Shown piece after piece: positions 58,754-64,000 of a stretch of 64,000 bases of DNA. The position numbers and the translations under genes were made by a program. Numbering within the stretch: position 1 is the stretch's first letter; each line of letters begins with the position of its first letter. Where the stretch lies: assembly GCF_035594125.1 (NCBI RefSeq), contig NC_087151.1, forward strand, positions 19,037,501-19,101,500, in the 5' to 3' direction. The DNA is from Scylla paramamosain. Lineage: Eukaryota > Arthropoda > Malacostraca > Decapoda > Portunidae. Under the pieces are notes generated by a model. The model ran no database searches and was not told where the DNA came from. It worked only from the letters and a program-made list of their open reading frames with translations.

Positions 58754-60718
58754 ATGGATCGTTTTGTTATAAAACGCGTCTCTGTTCAGTCGTCCAGTAC
58801 GTGTGCACCTGATAAAAACACACAGGCCAACGAGCCTGGCTCGATCATAAGAGAGGCTGCATCTACATCAGCTTCTGAGCCGCCTCCCAAGAAGAAAGTC
58901 AAGTCATGGACAAGGCAGTACAGTGACGAGTTTCTGAAGTATGGCTTCGTCAAGTGTGAACAGGAAAAGGGAGAACCAAGGCCTCAGTGTGTGATTTGCA
59001 GTGAAGTTCTCGCAAATGAGAGTTTGAAGCCATCAAAATTAAAGAGACATCTCGAAACCAAGCATCCTAGTCTGGCTACAAAACCAGTTGACTATTTCCA
59101 GAGAAGAAAGGAACAAATGAAGATGTCAGTGAAAGTTCTAAATACAGCAACCACTCTTAATGACAAAGCACAATTAGCATCATATTTAGTTTCATATCGC
59201 ATTGCAAAAGAGAAAGTACCATACACATGTGGTGAGAAACTTATTCTCCCATCTTGCGTGGATATAGTGAGCACGATGCTCGATGGAAAGTCGGCAGACA
59301 AGATCAAATGTGTCCCAATCAGTGATACAACAGTGTCACGGCGGATAAGTGATATCGCAGAAAATTTGGAACTTCAGCTGGTGTCACACCTACAGACTGC
59401 TGGAGAATTTGCTATTCAGCTGGACGAAAGTACTGATATATCTAACTGTGCAGTGCTCCTGGTGTACGTCAGATACGTACATGAAGATGACTTTTTGGAA
59501 GATATGCTTTGCTGCTTAACCTTACCTACTCATTCATCAGGATCTGAGATATACAGAGTGCTGAATGACTGCATAGTTGGAAAATACAAGCTGAACTGGG
59601 CCAATTGCAAAGGAATTACAACCGATGGAGCAGCAAATATGACTTGGAAAAAGAGCGGTGTTGTGACAAAAATATCAGAAGCCGCCGGTAATGATGTAAC
59701 TTGGAGACATTGTTTCATCCACCGTGAAGCGCTGGCTGCCAAAGGTATCCCAGACAATCTCAGAGGTGTTTTGAATGACGTTGTGAAAGTTATCAACACA
59801 ATCAAAGGAAGTGCACTTAACAGTCGGTTGTTTGAACTCTTGTGCCTGGAGATGGGAGCTGATCATTCACACCTTTTGTACCATACGGAAGTTCGATGGC
59901 TCTCCCGCGGGAGAATTCTAACAAGGGTTTATGAGCTAAGAATGGAAATTCATATTTTTCTTCTCGAGAAAAAATCCAGTATGGCAAGCTTGTTTTGCAA
60001 TGATGAGTGGATTCTAAAACTTTCATATTTATCAGACATTTTCTCAAAGCTAAATGAGCTTAATCTAAAACTGCAAGGGAAAGAAACTGATGTATTCCGA
60101 CACTGTGAGGAAGTAGAAGCATTTAAGAAGTCAATAATGCTGTGGCAAGCAAGGCTTGCAGTTGATCAACCTCTTTACTATATGTTCCCAACACTTTTGC
60201 AGCATATTGAAGAACATAATAACACCAGTGAAGAAACCATGAAGAAATTGAAATGTGATATACAGCTGCACCCCCATTCTTTGTCAAGCAGTTTTGAACA
60301 GTATTTTCCTGAAGAAAACCTTAAGAATATAAGAGACAACCATTGGGTGAAGGACCCTTTTGCATTTGAAAAACCAGAAGCTGTTATAGGGCTAAACCTT
60401 ACACCTGATAAAGAAAATGAACTTCTTCATCTGACAAGTGATACATCATTAAGAATCAGGATGCGGTCACCACCTCTGTCATCATTCTGGATAAGTGTTT
60501 CCAAGGAATTTCCACATCTAAGTAAGAAAAGTATTTTACTTTTGATCCCCTTTACAACTACATACTTGTGTGAAGCTGGGTTCTCAACCTTGACAAAACT
60601 AAAAAGCAAAGAAAGAAATCGACTCAATCCTACAGCTGACATGCGTGTGGCGTTATCCTCCTGCAAGCCAGACTGGAATAAGATAACGAAAGACAAGCAG
60701 GCACACCAGTCACACTGA
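58754..60718 (+). CDS. hAT transposase (ZBED5/SCAND3-like), 654 residues, intact
   Basis: The start MDRFVIKRVS is the first ATG of the long frame. PPPKKKVK at 43-50 looks like a nuclear localisation signal. A BED zinc finger has Cys79, Cys82, His99 and His104. The RNase-H-like catalytic domain shows IQLDESTD (Asp224), TTDGAANM (Asp291), EVRWLSRGR, and LCEAGFSTLTKLKS (Glu607) within the C-terminal hAT dimerisation region. Length and order match vertebrate/invertebrate ZBED5- and FAM200-like hAT proteins, many of which are domesticated; here the flanking TIRs and TSD show a mobile copy. No stop or frameshift is seen. Confidence 0.93.
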   Translation: MDRFVIKRVSVQSSSTCAPDKNTQANEPGSIIREAASTSASEPPPKKKVKSWTRQYSDEFLKYGFVKCEQEKGEPRPQCVICSEVLANESLKPSKLKRHLETKHPSLATKPVDYFQRRKEQMKMSVKVLNTATTLNDKAQLASYLVSYRIAKEKVPYTCGEKLILPSCVDIVSTMLDGKSADKIKCVPISDTTVSRRISDIAENLELQLVSHLQTAGEFAIQLDESTDISNCAVLLVYVRYVHEDDFLEDMLCCLTLPTHSSGSEIYRVLNDCIVGKYKLNWANCKGITTDGAANMTWKKSGVVTKISEAAGNDVTWRHCFIHREALAAKGIPDNLRGVLNDVVKVINTIKGSALNSRLFELLCLEMGADHSHLLYHTEVRWLSRGRILTRVYELRMEIHIFLLEKKSSMASLFCNDEWILKLSYLSDIFSKLNELNLKLQGKETDVFRHCEEVEAFKKSIMLWQARLAVDQPLYYMFPTLLQHIEEHNNTSEETMKKLKCDIQLHPHSLSSSFEQYFPEENLKNIRDNHWVKDPFAFEKPEAVIGLNLTPDKENELLHLTSDTSLRIRMRSPPLSSFWISVSKEFPHLSKKSILLLIPFTTTYLCEAGFSTLTKLKSKERNRLNPTADMRVALSSCKPDWNKITKDKQAHQSH

Positions 60719-60845
60719 ACACGTAAGTGCAGACTATTTTTCCTTGCTTTCTTGCAGCAGTGTACTCAACTTTACTTCGATTTCGTATTTTTTATAACTT
60801 TTTAGGTAAACTTGACATGTTTTCAATACAGCCAGTTTTATATAG

Positions 60846-60933
<88 letters not shown>
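60846..60933. repeat. (GT)n microsatellite inside the hAT element
   Basis: About 88 bases of GT repeat between the transposase stop and the right end. Confidence 0.97.
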
Positions 60934-60940
<7 letters not shown>

Positions 60941-61058
60941 CTGATATCAAGTTTATGAAGAGAAAGGTACAATAGAATGGACATACTGGGTCGTGAAGGT
61001 AACACAGAAAATCAAACTGGGTCGTGATGAAAAAAGTTTGAAGAACCCTGTCATAATG

Positions 61059-61676
61059 CATTAACAACATAGCTGTGAGGTTGATTTGTGGGATCTGTAT
61101 TGTTGGCTGTATATGATGAGCGATGAATATTTATTGGTTTTATACATATCTATGAATATTTCTTTCTTCTGTTTAAATATCCTGAGTGGTTGCCAGCAAA
61201 GCTACTAAGAAAACAAAGAAGAAAATAAGAAACAGCTGATTGCTGTCAGCTGACAGGTATGACAGTCTATACAAAACCAAAACAAAATCACATTCTTAGT
61301 TTTTTGGTAATTTTTTTGCAGATGCAAACTTAAACCTTCCTCTGATATTACTAACACCCTTTATTCTTGTTCTAATTTCTCCAGAGTCTAATTTGCAGTC
61401 AACTACAGCATGTACTTGTATGGAAATTCATAGCAAAATATGTCTGACAAACTTGTATGCTTGGCAGTGGGGAGTTGTAGAGTTCAGACCAGGACCCAGA
61501 CTGCATCCCATATTATTTTACACCAGATGAACTGGCTAATTTTACCTGACACATACATCTATAGCTATATGAAGGTTTAAGTTCACATAGCGAAGAATAC
61601 TAATATTCATACTAAGTCATACTGATTAGTTTTTATCCTATACCTAACGAATTCAAGTACCATACATTTCAGCGGA
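61059..61676. other. Intron stretch, nothing recognised
   Basis: No repeat or gene recognised between the hAT target duplication and the Harbinger-like pair. Confidence 0.4.
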
Positions 61677-61679
61677 TAA

Positions 61680-62465
61680 GGCCCGCTTCACACCAGCCCG
61701 TCACCTTCATTACCGTCACCGTCTGAAATGTCACAAATGGTGAGCTAGATGGGAACTGGGACCCTCAGCGGTAACAGCCATCTCACCGTCCGAGATGAAA
61801 TAAATTCATCTTTTGACCGTAGGATGGCAGCAGTGTTACCCTTAACATCATGAAAATATGAAATATTAATATTTGTACACAGAGAAAGAAATAAGATCAT
61901 ATTATTATAATAAATGTTTAAATATATTTTCCCAAAGTGTGAGGTGAAGACTGTTGTTTAATGAATCCAGAAACATGGCAACACCACTCACTATACAACC
62001 TCAGTGCAGCTGATCCTGTGGTAAACACACAGCATTTGAGCACGTGCAATGAGAACCAATTAGTTGCACTAGCTCCTGAAAAGTGGCAGAGGTCATGTGG
62101 TAGGCTCCATGGTGGCTGTCTTTATTAGTCCTCATCTCTGTCTCCATAAGGATCTTGTGGTCTCCTTGTAGCAGTCTCTCCAGCAGTAGTTGTTGTGCCC
62201 ATACCTTCTGTCTCCTCCTTCATTTTGCTGGCCTAACTGGGTGGTCCTCTGGCTCCAAATTGTCCAACAATAAGAGAGCAGCAATGATGAGGAGATCCCT
62301 GTGGTCCATCTTATTTTGGTGCGTATGCAGGACTGATGATTGATGGGCTGATGTCACACTGTTGCCCTGTGATGGAGCTCGTCTCCTCCATAGTGGATGG
62401 CTGTCATGCTTGTGATGTCACGGATGGGGATGGGGTGACGGTGATGGGCTGGTGTGAACTGGGCC
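61680..62465 (-). mobile_element. Harbinger-like non-autonomous element, left copy
   Basis: Ends GGCCCGCTTCACACCAGCCC and, inverted, GGCCCAGTTCACACCAGCCC, with TAA on both sides (61677-61679, 62466-62468). A 3-bp TAA duplication and GGCC-ended TIRs fit PIF/Harbinger. Internal sequence is an antisense copy of that in the right element. CACCGTC/GTCACC words repeat near both ends. Confidence 0.8.
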
Positions 62466-62468
62466 TAA

Positions 62469-63243
62469 GGTGCAGTTCTCATTAGCTCGTCACCATCACT
62501 GCCGTCACCATCCGTGGCTTCACAAACTTGATGGCCGTCTGCTTTGGAGGGGATGAGCTCCATCACAGGGTGACAGTGTAATGTCAGCCCATCAATCACC
62601 AGACCTGCACATGCATCAAAACAAGATGGACCACAAGAATCTCATCATTGCTGCTCTCTTATTGTTGGACAATTCAGAACCAGAAGACCGCCTAGCTAAG
62701 CCAGCAAGACGAAAGGGACAGACAGACAGTATAGGCACTGCAACTACTGCTGGTGAGGGGCCTCTTCAAGGAGAGCACAAGATCCTTATGGAGGCAGAGA
62801 TGAGGGCTGAAAGAAACAGCTTCTATGGAGCCTAGCACATACTAGTTGGTCTTCACTGCATGTGCTCGAATGGTGTGTTTACCACAGGATCAGGTGCGCT
62901 GAGGGTGTATGGTGAGTGGTGTTGCCACTTTTCCAGATTCACTGAACAATAGTCTTCACCTCACTCTTTAGGAAAGTATATTTAAACATTTATTATAATA
63001 ATATGATATTACTTCTTTCTCCATGTACAAATACTAATATTTCATATTTTCATGATAAGGATATCCAGCACCACTGATAACGGGCAACACCACTGCTGTC
63101 CCTCCGTCAAAAGATGAATTTATTTCATCTCTGATGGCAAGTTGACTGTCAGCACTGAGAATCCTGGTTCCCACTTAGATCACTGTTTGTGATGTCATGG
63201 ATGGTGACAGTGCTGATAGTGACATGCTGGTGTGAACTGGGCC
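62469..63243 (+). mobile_element. Harbinger-like non-autonomous element, right copy
   Basis: It shares the central TAA with the left copy and ends GGTGTGAACTGGGCC followed by TAA (63244-63246). It is the reverse complement of the left copy with many differences. 62620-62835 keeps a short coding remnant, MDHKNLIIAALLLLDNSEPE and EHKILMEAEMRAERNSFYGA, likely from the start of the autonomous element's protein. Confidence 0.75.
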
Positions 63244-63246
63244 TAA

Positions 63247-63716
63247 GATGCCTTTCTGATAAGATGACCCACAAAATTTCAGTCTGAATTTAGTGGCTTT
63301 AGCTGATATTAGTGGTATAAGATAATACCAAACCTACCAAACCATCTGTGGTGAAATTTAGGTCAGTGAGCACCAGACAAATGAGATGGTGATATACCAG
63401 TACAATGAATAAAATACCTTGAATGTACTACCAGTAATAAGGTACCATCATCTTCAAGTGTAAATCTAAACCCAAAATGAAATTCCTATCAGGTTTTTTG
63501 TCCATTTTCATGAAAAGGATGGATGGATGAATATGGTGTAAAATTATGCATGGTATGATCTGTTTTCCCAAACATAAATAAACCCTGGCCTTGCACTGCC
63601 TGCGTGTTTTGGGTTGTTGGCTGTAATCTTCTTCTATACATTATGTTTCTTTTCATTAGATACACTGACATTCTTGAAGTTTATTTTCACAGTATAAGTA
63701 CTTCGTCCCTATAGAA
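63247..63716. other. Intron stretch, nothing recognised
   Basis: No repeat or gene recognised. Confidence 0.35.
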
Positions 63717-64000
63717 CAGAGGTTCTCAATCTTTTGCAAGCTGGGCTCCCTCCAATGCTGTTTCAGTGCAGTTGGGGCCCCTCTCCTCCTTGTGCCACTC
63801 ACTTGGTCCCCTTTCCAGCTATGCCACCATAGATAGAATCAGATAGATAGAATCAGGTAGATAGATAGATAGATAAATAGAGGAAGAGCATTACAGCTGC
63901 ATCTCCTTTGTACTAATAGCCAGTGAGTGATTTTCTGGGATTTTTTTCCCTCCCGTCCTGTACTCGCATCCCCCCAGGAGAGTGTCTGTGCTCCCACCAG
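63717..64000. mobile_element. Left end of a hAT-like repeat, cut by the window
   Basis: CAGAGGTTCTCAATCTTTTG matches the general hAT/Charlie-type terminal pattern CAGNGGTTCTCAA. The sequence contains a (GATA)n stretch at about 63835-63880. The other end lies outside the window. Confidence 0.5.

Larger units (their letters stand above)
58421..61050 (+). mobile_element. hAT transposon, apparently complete
   Basis: Inverted ends CAGGGTTCTTCAAAGT (left) and, on the opposite strand, CAGGGTTCTTCAAACT (right) are flanked by an exact 8-bp duplication TCATAATG (58413-58420 and 61051-61058). ACTGGGTCG words repeat in both subterminal regions. 2630 bases, one intact transposase, (ATA)n and (GA)n before it and (GT)n after it. 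It lies in the EDEM1 intron after exon 5, same strand as EDEM1. Confidence 0.95.

Overview
The window is eukaryotic, gene-poor and repeat-dense. Long (AT)n, (CT)n and (ATT)n microsatellites, many families of LINE, BEL/Pao and DNA transposons, and one host gene with a roughly 24-kb TE-filled first intron suggest an arthropod. A decapod crustacean is my best guess; this is inferred from repeat style and gene structure, not proven. No RNA gene or CRISPR array was recognised.

Layout. 1-7210: damaged LINEs of one family (LINE A; zinc finger + SGNH esterase + endonuclease + RT) rearranged into a near-identical inverted structure. 8220-17077: one BEL/Pao LTR retrotransposon on the minus strand, with paired 528-bp LTRs, a 5-bp target duplication, and a separate 1058-bp terminal-inverted-repeat element nested in one LTR. 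17.2-20.8 kb: a zinc-finger TE remnant, a Merlin element with an exact 8-bp target duplication, and an unidentified broken protein family. 21.2-29.4 kb: copies of a second LINE family (LINE B), a dense array of heat-shock-element-like motifs, and a third LINE (LINE C) split into two opposite-strand halves and flanked by (AT)n on both sides.

29901 to beyond the right edge: the host gene, an EDEM1-like GH47 protein of ER-associated degradation, plus strand. Five exons are visible with consistent splice phases; the 3' half of the gene is outside the window. Intron 1 (30173-53872) holds a Tigger-type MITE, two other MITEs, mariner and Tc1 remnants and at least seven LINE B copies, including the longest one (50000 to about 53210). 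Intron 4 holds a second Tigger-type MITE. The sequence downstream of exon 5 holds an apparently intact hAT element (58421-61050, TSD TCATAATG), a head-to-head pair of Harbinger-like elements (61680-63243) and the left end of another hAT-like repeat at the window edge.

The most notable items are the LINE A inverted structure with its esterase ORF, the heat-shock-element-like array, the nested 1058-bp element of unclear superfamily, the intact BEL polyprotein that reads YVDG instead of YVDD, and the intact hAT transposase inside EDEM1. The genes other than EDEM1 are mobile-element genes and do not form a host pathway.
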